Both the position numbers and the translations under genes were made by a program. Below are positions 7,591-16,451 of a stretch of DNA of 55,694 bases, piece after piece. Numbering within the stretch: position 1 is the first letter of the stretch; every line of letters begins with the position of its first letter. The notes under the pieces are model-generated. The model saw only the letters and a program-made list of their open reading frames with translations, did no database searches and was not told the origin of the DNA. Location of the stretch: NCBI GenBank assembly GCA_012840015.1, contig DUMF01000013.1:1-55694 (forward strand). The letters are read 5' to 3'. The DNA is from Bacillota bacterium (GTDB lineage: Bacteria; Bacillota; Sulfobacillia; DUMF01).

Positions 7591-9372
7591 GTGGGCTGGT
7601 GGGGAAAAATCTTAGATTGGTTTAACCAGGAACCCGCGATGCCATTTTCGCTCGACCCAGAAGTTCCTCCCATAAAGGTTAAGGGCAAGGGGGCTACCGG
7701 GAGTTACTCCCCAGGGGCACAAGAGGAGGCGGGGACAACCGGTGAGAGCGAGCAAGGCAGCAGCAAGCCGGGTATTCTCCAGAAGGTCGGCAGCTTTTTC
7801 TCCCGGAAAGGAAAGGGAGACGAGGGGGCGCGTGGACCTGCCCCCGAAGAGCCCTCTGTGGCACCGGACCTGGATAAAAATTTGCTGACAGTGCGCCGAA
7901 TACTCCACACTGACCGGAACTCAGACGTGATCATCCGGGAGTTCCTTCTTCCCGTGGGAAAGGGGATCCGGGCAGCGTTCGTCTTCATTGACGGCATGGT
8001 AAACTTGAGGGCCGTAAACGCGGACATACTGCGCCCTCTTCTGGATCCCGATTTCGCGGCTCGTTTAGCCCGTGGCCTAGCAGCAGGCAATGTAGAGAAG
8101 CTGTTCCCTGCGGCAGCAACCACGTTGCACGACTCGATGCGAAAAGTTGTAACGGAAACGTTGATGGGGAACCTGGCCCTGTTCGTGGATGGCCTGGGCA
8201 AAGCACTGGTCGTGGATGTAAAGGGCTGGGAGAAGCGTCCGATCAGCGAACCCGTCACAGAACGAGTGGTAATCGGGCCTCATGAGGCTTTCGCAGAAAC
8301 GCTTAAGGTCAACATCACCATGTTGAGGCGAATACTGAGAACGCCCGACCTAATATGCGAGCTTCTGGAGGTAGGCAAAGTAACCCACACCCAAGTGGCG
8401 ATATTCCATATAGAGCACATAACCAATCCCAGGCTGGTCAACGAAGTTAAGCGCAGGATATCCAGCATCAAAGCGAGCTACGTGGCGGAGAGCGCAATTC
8501 TCGACCAACTGATTGACGTGCCGCGGTTCTGGATGGTCCCCCACGCAGTTTTGACAGAACGGCCTGACAGGTTCGCCGGAGCAGTGGCAGAAGGATACGT
8601 GGGCATCATGGTGGACCATTCGCCTTTTGGGCTGGTAGTTCCCATAACCATCGCTGATTTCTTCTCCTCTGCGGAAGACATTTACCTGAGGCCTCCCGCA
8701 CCCACCTTCTTGAAACTCATCAGAGCCAGTGGCATGCTCGCCACGCTGATCCTCCCAGGATTGTATATCGCAGCCGTGACCTTCCACCACGAAATGATCC
8801 CGAGCGTGCTGTTGCAGGCCATCGCGGCGTCGAAAGAAGGGGTCCCCACGCCTACGCCGCTGGCGGTGTTCGCCGGCGAATTGGGCTTCGACTTCATCAG
8901 AGAAGCGGGAGTGAGAGTCCCGTCTCCAGTAGGCCCAACCATAGGCATAGTCGGGGCACTGCTCATAGGTGACGCGGCGGTGAGAGCTTCTCTGCTGGCC
9001 CCCGTGACCGTTATAATCATCGCTGTCACCGCGGTGGCTTCGTTCACGATTCCCAACCAGGATGTGGCCACTCTTGTGCGGATATTCAAGTACGTGTTCA
9101 TCGTGGCCGGCTCAACCTTTGGGATACTCGGTATAGGACTGTTGCTCTACGTGGTGGGAGTGTATCTCTGCTCGCTTCGCAGCTTCGGCGTACCAATAGT
9201 CGCGCCTGTGATCGCAGGAGGCCCATCGGCCCGGGATGTTGTGGCCAGGCGCGCAGTCTGGAAGATGGAACATCGTCCCCGGTTTCTCAGACCCGAAGGT
9301 ATTCGCAGGCAGCCCCCCGTATCCCGCACATGGACCCTGGCTAGACCATTAAGACCGTGCAAGAGGAAATGA
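7591..9372 (+). CDS. gerA: Spore germination receptor subunit A (GerA/GerKA family)
   Basis: The 593-residue protein has a low-complexity hydrophilic N-terminus (to about residue 95). A GerA N-terminal domain follows (RRILHTDRNSDVIIREFLL, later IEHITNPRLVNEVKRRI), then membrane helices in the last 200 residues (for example LILPGLYIAAVTFHHEMIP and VGPTIGIVGALLIGDAAV). A-subunits sit in the inner spore membrane and form oligomers that respond to germinants together with B and C subunits. GTG 7591 is preceded by purine-rich AGAGGGGG. gerB starts 4 bp after the stop. The germinant cannot be predicted. Confidence 0.95.
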   Translation: MGWWGKILDWFNQEPAMPFSLDPEVPPIKVKGKGATGSYSPGAQEEAGTTGESEQGSSKPGILQKVGSFFSRKGKGDEGARGPAPEEPSVAPDLDKNLLTVRRILHTDRNSDVIIREFLLPVGKGIRAAFVFIDGMVNLRAVNADILRPLLDPDFAARLARGLAAGNVEKLFPAAATTLHDSMRKVVTETLMGNLALFVDGLGKALVVDVKGWEKRPISEPVTERVVIGPHEAFAETLKVNITMLRRILRTPDLICELLEVGKVTHTQVAIFHIEHITNPRLVNEVKRRISSIKASYVAESAILDQLIDVPRFWMVPHAVLTERPDRFAGAVAEGYVGIMVDHSPFGLVVPITIADFFSSAEDIYLRPPAPTFLKLIRASGMLATLILPGLYIAAVTFHHEMIPSVLLQAIAASKEGVPTPTPLAVFAGELGFDFIREAGVRVPSPVGPTIGIVGALLIGDAAVRASLLAPVTVIIIAVTAVASFTIPNQDVATLVRIFKYVFIVAGSTFGILGIGLLLYVVGVYLCSLRSFGVPIVAPVIAGGPSARDVVARRAVWKMEHRPRFLRPEGIRRQPPVSRTWTLARPLRPCKRK

Positions 9373-9376
9373 GGCC

Positions 9377-10477
9377 ATGTCACCTTCCACTCATAATCTT
9401 GGCTATACAGAGACGGTGGCGCTCCTAGCGGCTTATACGGGCAGTAAGGTCTTCACTTCCTGTCCATCGCAGCTTGTGTACCTGTCCAGCACTTCCGCTT
9501 GGATCACTGCTATGCTTTCCGTAATCCCTGCAGCACTGGGTGTTATCGCGATCTATCGCTTCGTGGACCGGTTCGATGGCATCACCTTTCAACGGTGCGT
9601 GGAACTCACCATAGGGAAACCGTTGGGCAAAATGGTCGGACTGGGGTTCCTCTCGCTCATCCTCGGCATGGACGCCATCGCCCTGAGGGAATTTTCGGCG
9701 GGGTTCAAGTCCGCAATACTTCCCGAGACGCCGCTGAACGCCATCATCGTGCTTGGGGAGGCCGTTACTGCATACACCGCGACGCTTGGCCTCGAGCCTC
9801 TAGGCCGCTTCATCGCAATAGCCTTTTTGCCACTGTCTATCCTTCTTCTCGCCATCGTCTTCGGAGCCTTCCACATGGAGCTTAGCATAGCAGAGCTCTT
9901 CCCCCTTTGGGGCACTGGCGCAGAGCACACCGTGTTAGGTTCCGTCCAATGCTCGTCCTTGTACGCGGACATTTTCGCTTTCGCTCTGCTAGTGCCGTAT
10001 GTGAGAGAAGAAAAAGCGGGTCAGCGATTGCACGCGGGATTAGTATCTCTCGGCCTTTCTGGCCTGGCAATGGCCATCGCAATAGCGGTAGGTATGATGT
10101 CCTTCACTGCCCCGACCCTTGCACAAATGCTTTTCCCTGTATTGCAGCTGGCCAGGCTATTCCTTTCCGGGATCTTCCTCGAGAGGATCGAGGCAATCTT
10201 CGTGTTCGCGTGGCTCTTCTTTGGGTCAATCAAAGTCGCCTTTGGCCACTGGCTCGCGGCGTCGCTCGCCGCGGACATCATCGGGGTGAAACGATGGACA
10301 GCGTTCGTGTGGCCTTCCGCCGTAATTACGTACTTTCTGGCCATACAGCCAGAGAATCTTACAGATTTGTTCGTATTTCAGGTGACTGTCTTACGGTCGG
10401 TAGGCTGGCTCGTAGCATACGTGCTCCCAGCAGTACTGCTGGGCATAGCAGGTCTGAGAGGGATCGGCTCAAAATGA
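9377..10477 (+). CDS. gerB: Spore germination receptor subunit B (GerB family)
   Basis: This 366-residue integral membrane protein has about ten predicted helices and belongs to the GerAB amino-acid-permease-like family. An early segment (YTETVALLAAYTGSKVFTSCPS) and a helix ending FSAGFKSAILPETPL fit the family, and the length is typical. B-subunits bind the germinant in the inner spore membrane. It lies between gerA (4-bp gap) and gerC (4-bp ATGA overlap), so the three are co-transcribed and translationally coupled. Confidence 0.93.
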   Translation: MSPSTHNLGYTETVALLAAYTGSKVFTSCPSQLVYLSSTSAWITAMLSVIPAALGVIAIYRFVDRFDGITFQRCVELTIGKPLGKMVGLGFLSLILGMDAIALREFSAGFKSAILPETPLNAIIVLGEAVTAYTATLGLEPLGRFIAIAFLPLSILLLAIVFGAFHMELSIAELFPLWGTGAEHTVLGSVQCSSLYADIFAFALLVPYVREEKAGQRLHAGLVSLGLSGLAMAIAIAVGMMSFTAPTLAQMLFPVLQLARLFLSGIFLERIEAIFVFAWLFFGSIKVAFGHWLAASLAADIIGVKRWTAFVWPSAVITYFLAIQPENLTDLFVFQVTVLRSVGWLVAYVLPAVLLGIAGLRGIGSK

Positions 10478-11730
10478 GGAAGCCTCTGGCATGTACTGTG
10501 ATCTTCGTCTTCTGCACCAGCACCGTAAGCCTATGCGGCTGCTGGGGGCGACTGGAGCTTCAGGATACCGCTTTCGTAGTCCTCATGGGATTAGATGCCG
10601 TCCAGAGTTCTTCCGGTGAACCGCTACCTACGAGCGAGGCGGGTCTGGAGGTCACCCAAGCTATAGCCATATCCCGCGCCTTGCCGAGTGGCAGGGACGG
10701 GGGTGGCGGTCGGGGGCCCGCACCCATGGTGGTGTTACCCATGGTTGCGCCAAACCTGACTGTGGCGGGTGAGTCCATTGAGGAGTCCGTGAGCAGACGT
10801 GTCAGGACGACCCACGTCGAAGCCTTGATAGTAGGTGAGGCCCTGGCACGGCAGGGGCTCGAGGACGTGCTCGACCAGACTTTGAGATACAGCAACCTGA
10901 GACATACGATTCACGTGATCATAGCAGAAGGGAGCGCGCGAGAGCTGATAACGAGCCTGGCCCCATCCATAGAAGTGGGCCCATGGACGGAAGCGAGGAA
11001 AGCCGTTCAAAGCATTCAGGGACGAGTGTCTAACCAACTACACCTGCATGACCTGCTCGTGTCCAGTTCTTCCAAGTCGAAAGACGCTATGCTGCCAATG
11101 ATGCGCACGTGGCAGGAGATAGCGGTGGGCGGCGGCGAAAGCGCCGCAAGGCCCGGACGGGGTCCGGCAATCACCGGGGTAGCCGTGTTCAAGGACGCCA
11201 CGATGGTCGGAAAGCTTGATGAGGTAGAAGCGGCCCATGCCCTCATGCTGCACGGTAGCTTCCGACGCGCTTTCATGTCGTACCCTCTCTCCGCCTCAGC
11301 TGACGACGGCGTCTTGAGTAACCGCAATCTTGTGGGCATTGAATGGGACTCAGTAAAGGCACAAAAAAGGGTGACCATGATCGGAGAAAGGGCTGCTATA
11401 AACGTAAACCTGGATATGGAAGGGGGTGTCATGGAGGCAAGAGGAGATGTGGACCTCACTTCTCCCGAGGGAGTAAGACGGCTCGAACGGCAGGTGGCAC
11501 AAAGCGTTCGTTTCCATTGCCAGAGAGTGGTGGAAAAGGTGCAGCGGGAAATGGCAGGCGCCGACATATTTTACTTCGGGGACGTCCTGCGAACCACGTT
11601 CAAGACATGGGACGAGTGGGAGAAGTTCGACTGGCCTAAACGGTTCCAGGAAGCCGTTGTGACGATAAACGTCACGGTTCATCTTCGGCGCCCTGGCTTG
11701 ACACTGCAGAATCCGTGGAAACTCCATTAG
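10474..11730 (+). CDS. gerC: Spore germination receptor subunit C (GerC lipoprotein)
   Basis: The start is ATG 10474, inside the gerB stop (ATGA), giving 418 residues. The N-terminus is a lipoprotein signal with cysteine 23 in LCGC followed by WGRLELQD, the usual GerC pattern (CW-x-R-x-E). The rest is a GerAC-type three-domain protein; the C-terminal part (VEKVQREMAGADIFYFGDVLR) matches the conserved end of the family. A longer upstream in-frame extension overlaps gerB and is not real. The protein should be lipid-anchored on the outside of the inner spore membrane and complete the receptor with GerA and GerB. Confidence 0.94.
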   Translation: MRKPLACTVIFVFCTSTVSLCGCWGRLELQDTAFVVLMGLDAVQSSSGEPLPTSEAGLEVTQAIAISRALPSGRDGGGGRGPAPMVVLPMVAPNLTVAGESIEESVSRRVRTTHVEALIVGEALARQGLEDVLDQTLRYSNLRHTIHVIIAEGSARELITSLAPSIEVGPWTEARKAVQSIQGRVSNQLHLHDLLVSSSSKSKDAMLPMMRTWQEIAVGGGESAARPGRGPAITGVAVFKDATMVGKLDEVEAAHALMLHGSFRRAFMSYPLSASADDGVLSNRNLVGIEWDSVKAQKRVTMIGERAAINVNLDMEGGVMEARGDVDLTSPEGVRRLERQVAQSVRFHCQRVVEKVQREMAGADIFYFGDVLRTTFKTWDEWEKFDWPKRFQEAVVTINVTVHLRRPGLTLQNPWKLH

Positions 11731-11883
11731 TCTAACCTTGCAGCGGCTTGAGTGTGGAGAAGGCTAGCCTACTCGAGGTGCCCGAAAACCTCCGTACACA
11801 TGCTATCAGCTCGATAAGTGTGAGTACAACCCGTATGCCCCTCTCGCAGCTCGTGTATAATTCTTTGTGAACGGGGGGCGAGC

Positions 11884-13707
11884 ATGATACTTACAGACCA
11901 GATAGAAGCACTTCTACCCCACGTATCCACACCTGGGAGGTACACAGGTGGGGAGCTGAATTCCGTGGTCAAACGGCCCGAAGATGTGAGCGTGAGGTTT
12001 GCCCTCGCCTTTCCGGACGTCTACGAGGTTGGCATGTCGCATCTGGGGAGCCACATCCTTTACAAGGTGCTCAATGACATTCCCGATGTGGCTTGCGAGA
12101 GAGTATATGCACCATGGGTGGACATGGAGACGCTGATGCGCCAAAACGGGGTGCCGCTTTTTTCGTTGGAGACAAGGACTCCGGTGCGCGAATTCGATAT
12201 ACTCGGATTCTCCCTCGAGTACGAGTTGAGTTACACGAACGTGCTCAACATGCTTCAGCTTGCAGGGATTCCCTTGAGAAGTTCTGAACGGGGGGAGAGC
12301 GACCTCCTCGTGGTAGCCGGCGGGCCGTGCGTCTTCAATCCCGAGCCTATGGCTCCATTCATCGATGCATTCGTGATCGGGGAGGCAGAGGAGGCGGTAG
12401 TCGAACTCGTTCGGGTCTACCGAGAATGGAAGGGCCACAGAAGGGAATTGCTGGAAAGACTTGCCGGGATAACCGGTGTGTATGTTCCTTCATTTTACGA
12501 TGCCTGCTACGATGGAGAGCGCTACCTTGGACTGAAGCGGATAGATTCTGCTGTGCCGCCTAAGATCAGGAAGCGCGTTTTGCGCCGGCTAGAAGGAGCG
12601 CCCTATCCCGTACGCCCTATCGTGCCTTTCATAAACATCGTGCACGACCGGGCGGTGCTGGAGCTTTTTAGGGGGTGTACGAGAGGCTGTCGATTCTGTC
12701 AGGCAGGCACTATTTACCGCCCGGTAAGGGAGAGAGAGCTTGAAAGCCTAGCGCAGATGGCGAGAGAGCTCATCTCAAATACGGGTTATAACGAGATCTC
12801 CTTGGCTTCTCTTTCCAGTGCGGACTACCCGCGTATCCAGGAGCTCATGGAAAGGCTTTCGGACGAGCTGATTGGCACGGGTGTCGGGTTATCGTTGCCT
12901 TCCTTGCGTGTGGATACGTTCTCTGTAGAGCTTGCAAAAGAGGTAGAGAAGGTGCGAAAGAGTACCTTCACTTTTGCACCCGAGGCGGGTACAGACAGGC
13001 TCCGCCGCGTGATAAACAAGGGTATCACCCACGATCAAATCCTCGAAGCGTGCCGGGCGGCGTTCGAGGCTGGTTGGGACGGGCTCAAGCTTTATTTCAT
13101 GATCGGGCTGCCCACGGAGACTGACCAGGACATCGAAGGGATCGCCGAACTCGCGCGGGAGGTGAAGAAAGAATACGGTCGTTCCGGGACTTCGAGGCGT
13201 TCCCTAAAGCTACATGTGAGCGTCTCTAACTTCGTGCCCAAGCCCCATACACCCTTCCAGTGGGAAGCCCAAGATAGCATGGAAGAACTTCAGCGTAAGC
13301 AAAAGTTCTTGGCGAAATGGCTCAGGCCTCTGGGTGTAAAACTGTCCACGCACGACGTTCGCACTTCCTTCCTCGAAGCGGTCTTTGCCCGTGGTGACAG
13401 GCGTCTCGCTCAGGTGCTTGAAAAGGCTTGGCAGTACGGGGCACATTTCGATGCCTGGAGAGAGCAGTTGAACTTTGATGCCTGGCGGCGGGCATTCGAG
13501 CATACGGGAATCGAACCGCGCTTTTACGCTACGAGAGCGAGGGACGAGAACGAAGTCCTTCCATGGGATCATATCGATGCGGGTGTTACCAAAGCCTTTC
13601 TTTGGAAAGAACGGCTTAAGGCTCTCGCGGCTGAGACTACTCCCGATTGTCGTTTTGGACCCTGCCAGTTCTGCGGCGTGTGCAGTAGTGAGGTGTACTC
13701 TGGGTGA
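11884..13707 (+). CDS. B12-binding-type radical SAM protein, TIGR03960 family
   Basis: This 607-residue protein has an N-terminal cobalamin-binding-like domain (residues about 30-180, including VAGGPCVFNPEP). A radical SAM core follows with FRGCTRGCRFCQAG, which provides the CxxxCxxC cluster ligands. The C-terminus has another cysteine cluster (CRFGPCQFCGVC). It overlaps the next gene by 4 bp and heads a TIGR03960-TIGR03936-RNase E/G series that is recurrent in Clostridia. Its substrate is unknown; the RNA-processing neighbour hints at an RNA or ribosome target. A TATAAT at 11856-11861 is a possible -10 element. Confidence 0.9.
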   Translation: MILTDQIEALLPHVSTPGRYTGGELNSVVKRPEDVSVRFALAFPDVYEVGMSHLGSHILYKVLNDIPDVACERVYAPWVDMETLMRQNGVPLFSLETRTPVREFDILGFSLEYELSYTNVLNMLQLAGIPLRSSERGESDLLVVAGGPCVFNPEPMAPFIDAFVIGEAEEAVVELVRVYREWKGHRRELLERLAGITGVYVPSFYDACYDGERYLGLKRIDSAVPPKIRKRVLRRLEGAPYPVRPIVPFINIVHDRAVLELFRGCTRGCRFCQAGTIYRPVRERELESLAQMARELISNTGYNEISLASLSSADYPRIQELMERLSDELIGTGVGLSLPSLRVDTFSVELAKEVEKVRKSTFTFAPEAGTDRLRRVINKGITHDQILEACRAAFEAGWDGLKLYFMIGLPTETDQDIEGIAELAREVKKEYGRSGTSRRSLKLHVSVSNFVPKPHTPFQWEAQDSMEELQRKQKFLAKWLRPLGVKLSTHDVRTSFLEAVFARGDRRLAQVLEKAWQYGAHFDAWREQLNFDAWRRAFEHTGIEPRFYATRARDENEVLPWDHIDAGVTKAFLWKERLKALAAETTPDCRFGPCQFCGVCSSEVYSG

Positions 13708-14360
13708 TACTCAGGTTGTGCTTGTCAAAAGAGGGGCCTGCCAGGTTCATTTCCCATCTGGACTATTCTCGCGCCATCGAAAGGGCACTGAGGAGAGCTC
13801 AGATTCCGGTACAGTTCACCGAGGGTTTCAACCCGAGGATGAAGCTATCATTCGCAGATGCGTTGCCGGTGGGTATGGTGAGCCGGGCGGAATGGCTGGA
13901 CGTGCATTTAAAAGCCAGTGTAGATCCAGCGGAAGCGAAGCGGCGTCTCGGTGCCAGTTTGCCCGCGGGGGTTCGGGTGCTCGAGCTTTTCGTCATACCC
14001 GACAACTTGCCGCCACTGACTTCTCTGCTCGAGGCCGTCACCTATGAGGCTACTGTCAGGCTTCGGGATTGCCCGGATCATGGTAAGCTGATTCAACACT
14101 TCTTGAGACAGGAGGAAATCCGAGTAGAAAGGCCTTCACGCGGAGTGATCGATGTGAAAGGCTCACTGCTGGACTTGAGAGGAGAAGTGAGAGACGGAAA
14201 GTTGATCGTGTACATGACTACTTCTGGCGAGAAGACGGTCAGGCCGGAGCCGGTGATCAGAGCGTTAGACGATTTCGGCGGAAGCTGGCTCGATCTTGAC
14301 TCCCTGAGAGTCGAGAAGACCGGGATGGTCTTCCGGGGCTCCAGCCTGACGGGGGGATGA
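13704..14360 (+). CDS. Radical SAM-associated protein, TIGR03936/DUF2344 family
   Basis: The 218-residue protein has the family's conserved start (LRLCLSKEGPARFISHLD, then IPVQFTEGFNPRMKLSFADALPVG). GTG 13704 overlaps the TIGR03960 stop and the end overlaps the RNase E/G region, so it is translationally coupled on both sides. In other genomes the domain is sometimes fused to the radical SAM protein encoded just upstream, implying a partnership. No enzymatic motif of its own is visible and its function is unknown. Confidence 0.88.
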   Translation: MILRLCLSKEGPARFISHLDYSRAIERALRRAQIPVQFTEGFNPRMKLSFADALPVGMVSRAEWLDVHLKASVDPAEAKRRLGASLPAGVRVLELFVIPDNLPPLTSLLEAVTYEATVRLRDCPDHGKLIQHFLRQEEIRVERPSRGVIDVKGSLLDLRGEVRDGKLIVYMTTSGEKTVRPEPVIRALDDFGGSWLDLDSLRVEKTGMVFRGSSLTGG

Positions 14361-14362
14361 GC

Positions 14363-16063
14363 GTGAAGAAGCAAATCTTGGTGTCCGTAGACTTGGATGA
14401 GACGCGCGTCGCGTTGCTCGAAGACGGGGTACTGGTTGAGTTTTACATTGAAAGGCCTGCGCGGCAACGGATCGTCGGGAATATCTATAAGGGGCGTGTA
14501 GAAAACGTGCTCCCCGGGATGCAAGCAGCATTCGTGGATATAGGCCTTGAGAAAAACGCCTTCCTTTACGTGGGTGATGCTCTGCCGTCGAGGATAGCGG
14601 GAGATGAGGTGGAAATAGACGGGGAGATACGCCCGCGGGATATAACAGACGTCGTCCGGCCGGGCCAGAGCATAATGGTGCAAGTGGTTAAAGAAGGTGT
14701 AGGGAGCAAGGGGGCACGAGTAAGCACTCACTTTACCCTCCCTGGGCGGTATCTGGTACTGATGCCAACAGTGGACTACGTCGGGGTTTCGAGACGGATA
14801 GAGGACAGCGCAGAACGGAGTAGGCTCAGGCAGGTCGCTGAGAAGCTGGACCGAAAAGGGCTGGGTCTTATCGTTCGCACTGCGGCGGAGGGCAAGAGCG
14901 AATCAGAGCTTGAAGGGGACCTGAAATTCCTGCTGAAACTGTGGACCAGCGTCCAGAACCGTACCAGAAACCTGAATGCCCCGGGCCTCTTGTACAGTGA
15001 TCCGGGGCTCCTTTACCGCGTGGTGCGGGATATGCTTGGGCCGGATGTGGAAGAAGTGTGGGTGGATTCAGTAAAGGAGTACGACCGCTTGCTTGAACTG
15101 GCGGAGCTGCTTTCCCCTGATCTCAAACAGCGCATCCGACTTTTTACAGGGCGGGGGATTTCCTTATTTGAGTCTTACGACGTCGAAAACGAAATAGAGC
15201 GCGCTTTGCGACGCAAGGTATGGCTCAAAAACGGGGGATACATAGTAATTGACAGGTGCGAGGCTCTCACCGCTATAGACGTCAATACCGGGAGGTTTGT
15301 AGGCAGCACCAGCTTATCGGATACCGTTTACGAGACAAACATGGAGGCGGCGGTGGAGATAGCCAGGCAGATCCGCCTCAGGGATATAGGCGGCATAATC
15401 ATCGTTGACTTCATCGATATGGATAAACCCGAACAGAGGCAGGCTGTGCTCGACGCCCTTAAGCAGAGACTTCGGCTGGATCGCACTCCCACTACGGTCA
15501 CCGGTTTTACAGAACTGGGCTTACTCCAGATCACCAGAAAAAAGGTTGGATTAGAGCTGTCAGCAGTGATGGAGCAGCCATGTCCATACTGCGGTGGGAC
15601 CGGTATGGTGTTATCCGATGCTACAGTGGCGTCCAAGATAAGACGCGAGATCGTCAAAATACTGTCCCACTCCGCCAGCGAGGCCATACTGGTTGAGGTG
15701 CACCCGTCTGTGGCATCCTTGCTGATTGGCCCCAACGGGGCGAACTTGAGGGAGTTGGAGAAGATGGTGGGAAAGACCATCTTTATTAGAGGTTCAGAGA
15801 ACGCTCATGTGGAGGATTTGAACATCAAGGCCTTGGGTGCCAAGGAGGAAGTTGAGCGACGTGCTTTACCTGTGCACGAAGGGGAAATCCTGACTGTGAA
15901 GATCGAAGGGCAGCACTCTGCTAATCAGTCTGACGGTATAGCCAGGCTGGAGGGGTACGTGGTTGATGTAGAAGGCGCTGGGCATATGGTGGGGATGTCC
16001 GTGGAAGTCGAGATAACGAGGGTGTACCGCACTTACGCCAAAGCCCGATTGTTTGAGAGGTGA
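14363..16063 (+). CDS. rng: Ribonuclease E/G family endoribonuclease with C-terminal TRAM domain
   Basis: This 5'-end-sensing endoribonuclease, about 566 residues, acts in rRNA maturation and mRNA decay. An S1-like domain opens the protein (IVGNIYKGRVENVLPGMQAAFVDIG). The catalytic DNase-I-like part contains TAIDVNTGRF and IIIVDFIDMD. The zinc-link CPYCGGTGMV lies near residue 410. The last 60 residues (IARLEGYVVDVEGAGHMVG) look like a TRAM RNA-binding domain, not standard for RNase G. GTG 14363 sits six bases after GGGGGG (14351-14356). An ATG at 14357 overlaps the previous stop but leaves no room for a ribosome site; either is possible. Confidence 0.93.
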   Translation: MKKQILVSVDLDETRVALLEDGVLVEFYIERPARQRIVGNIYKGRVENVLPGMQAAFVDIGLEKNAFLYVGDALPSRIAGDEVEIDGEIRPRDITDVVRPGQSIMVQVVKEGVGSKGARVSTHFTLPGRYLVLMPTVDYVGVSRRIEDSAERSRLRQVAEKLDRKGLGLIVRTAAEGKSESELEGDLKFLLKLWTSVQNRTRNLNAPGLLYSDPGLLYRVVRDMLGPDVEEVWVDSVKEYDRLLELAELLSPDLKQRIRLFTGRGISLFESYDVENEIERALRRKVWLKNGGYIVIDRCEALTAIDVNTGRFVGSTSLSDTVYETNMEAAVEIARQIRLRDIGGIIIVDFIDMDKPEQRQAVLDALKQRLRLDRTPTTVTGFTELGLLQITRKKVGLELSAVMEQPCPYCGGTGMVLSDATVASKIRREIVKILSHSASEAILVEVHPSVASLLIGPNGANLRELEKMVGKTIFIRGSENAHVEDLNIKALGAKEEVERRALPVHEGEILTVKIEGQHSANQSDGIARLEGYVVDVEGAGHMVGMSVEVEITRVYRTYAKARLFER

Positions 16064-16067
16064 GCTT

Positions 16068-16451
16068 ATGTCTACTAAGGCACTTATGCCTGGTTTTCGG
16101 GTTTGGCTCAAATACGGCGATGTGGTGATAGGGGAAGGTCTATATGAACTCCTCGAGGGTATCGGCGCGAGCGGTTCTATCTCTCAGGCTGCGGCGAGGA
16201 TGAAGATGTCATACCGCCAAGCATGGGACAAAATACGCAGGACAGAGAAAAGGATCGGAGTGTGCCTGATATCCGCAAAGGCAGGGGGACGCATGGGAGG
16301 AGGTACTCATTTGACCCCGGAAGGGGAGGATCTCCTGCGGCGATATGGTCGGTTCCGGTCCGAAGTGGCTGCTTCGGTCAATCAGTCATTTCAAAAGAAC
16401 TTTCACGATATGAGCTTGTGGGGGGATCCGCCAACTTCCGCGCAAGGTTGA
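16068..16451 (+). CDS. ModE-like winged-helix regulator lacking a molybdate-binding domain
   Basis: This 127-residue protein matches the N-terminal DNA-binding domain of ModE (LLEGIGASGSISQAAARMKMSYRQAWDKI, then THLTPEGEDLL). The C-terminal TOBE/MOP molybdate-binding repeats are absent, so it is a stand-alone domain of the ModE type. ATG 16068 was chosen, with GAGAGGTGAG just upstream; an in-frame TTG at 16053 is the alternative. It begins 4 bp after the RNase E/G gene. Its last 74 bases overlap antiparallel with the 3' end of the sigma-54 activator. It may control molybdenum or tungsten genes elsewhere. Confidence 0.82.
   Translation: MSTKALMPGFRVWLKYGDVVIGEGLYELLEGIGASGSISQAAARMKMSYRQAWDKIRRTEKRIGVCLISAKAGGRMGGGTHLTPEGEDLLRRYGRFRSEVAASVNQSFQKNFHDMSLWGDPPTSAQG

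Noticed and set aside
9907-10473. N-terminal extension of gerC
   Set aside because: It is a shadow of gerB in another frame. The lipoprotein signal starts at 10474.
13475-14047. Open frame spanning the TIGR03960/TIGR03936 junction
   Set aside because: It lies in another frame of two well-supported genes and has no conserved features.
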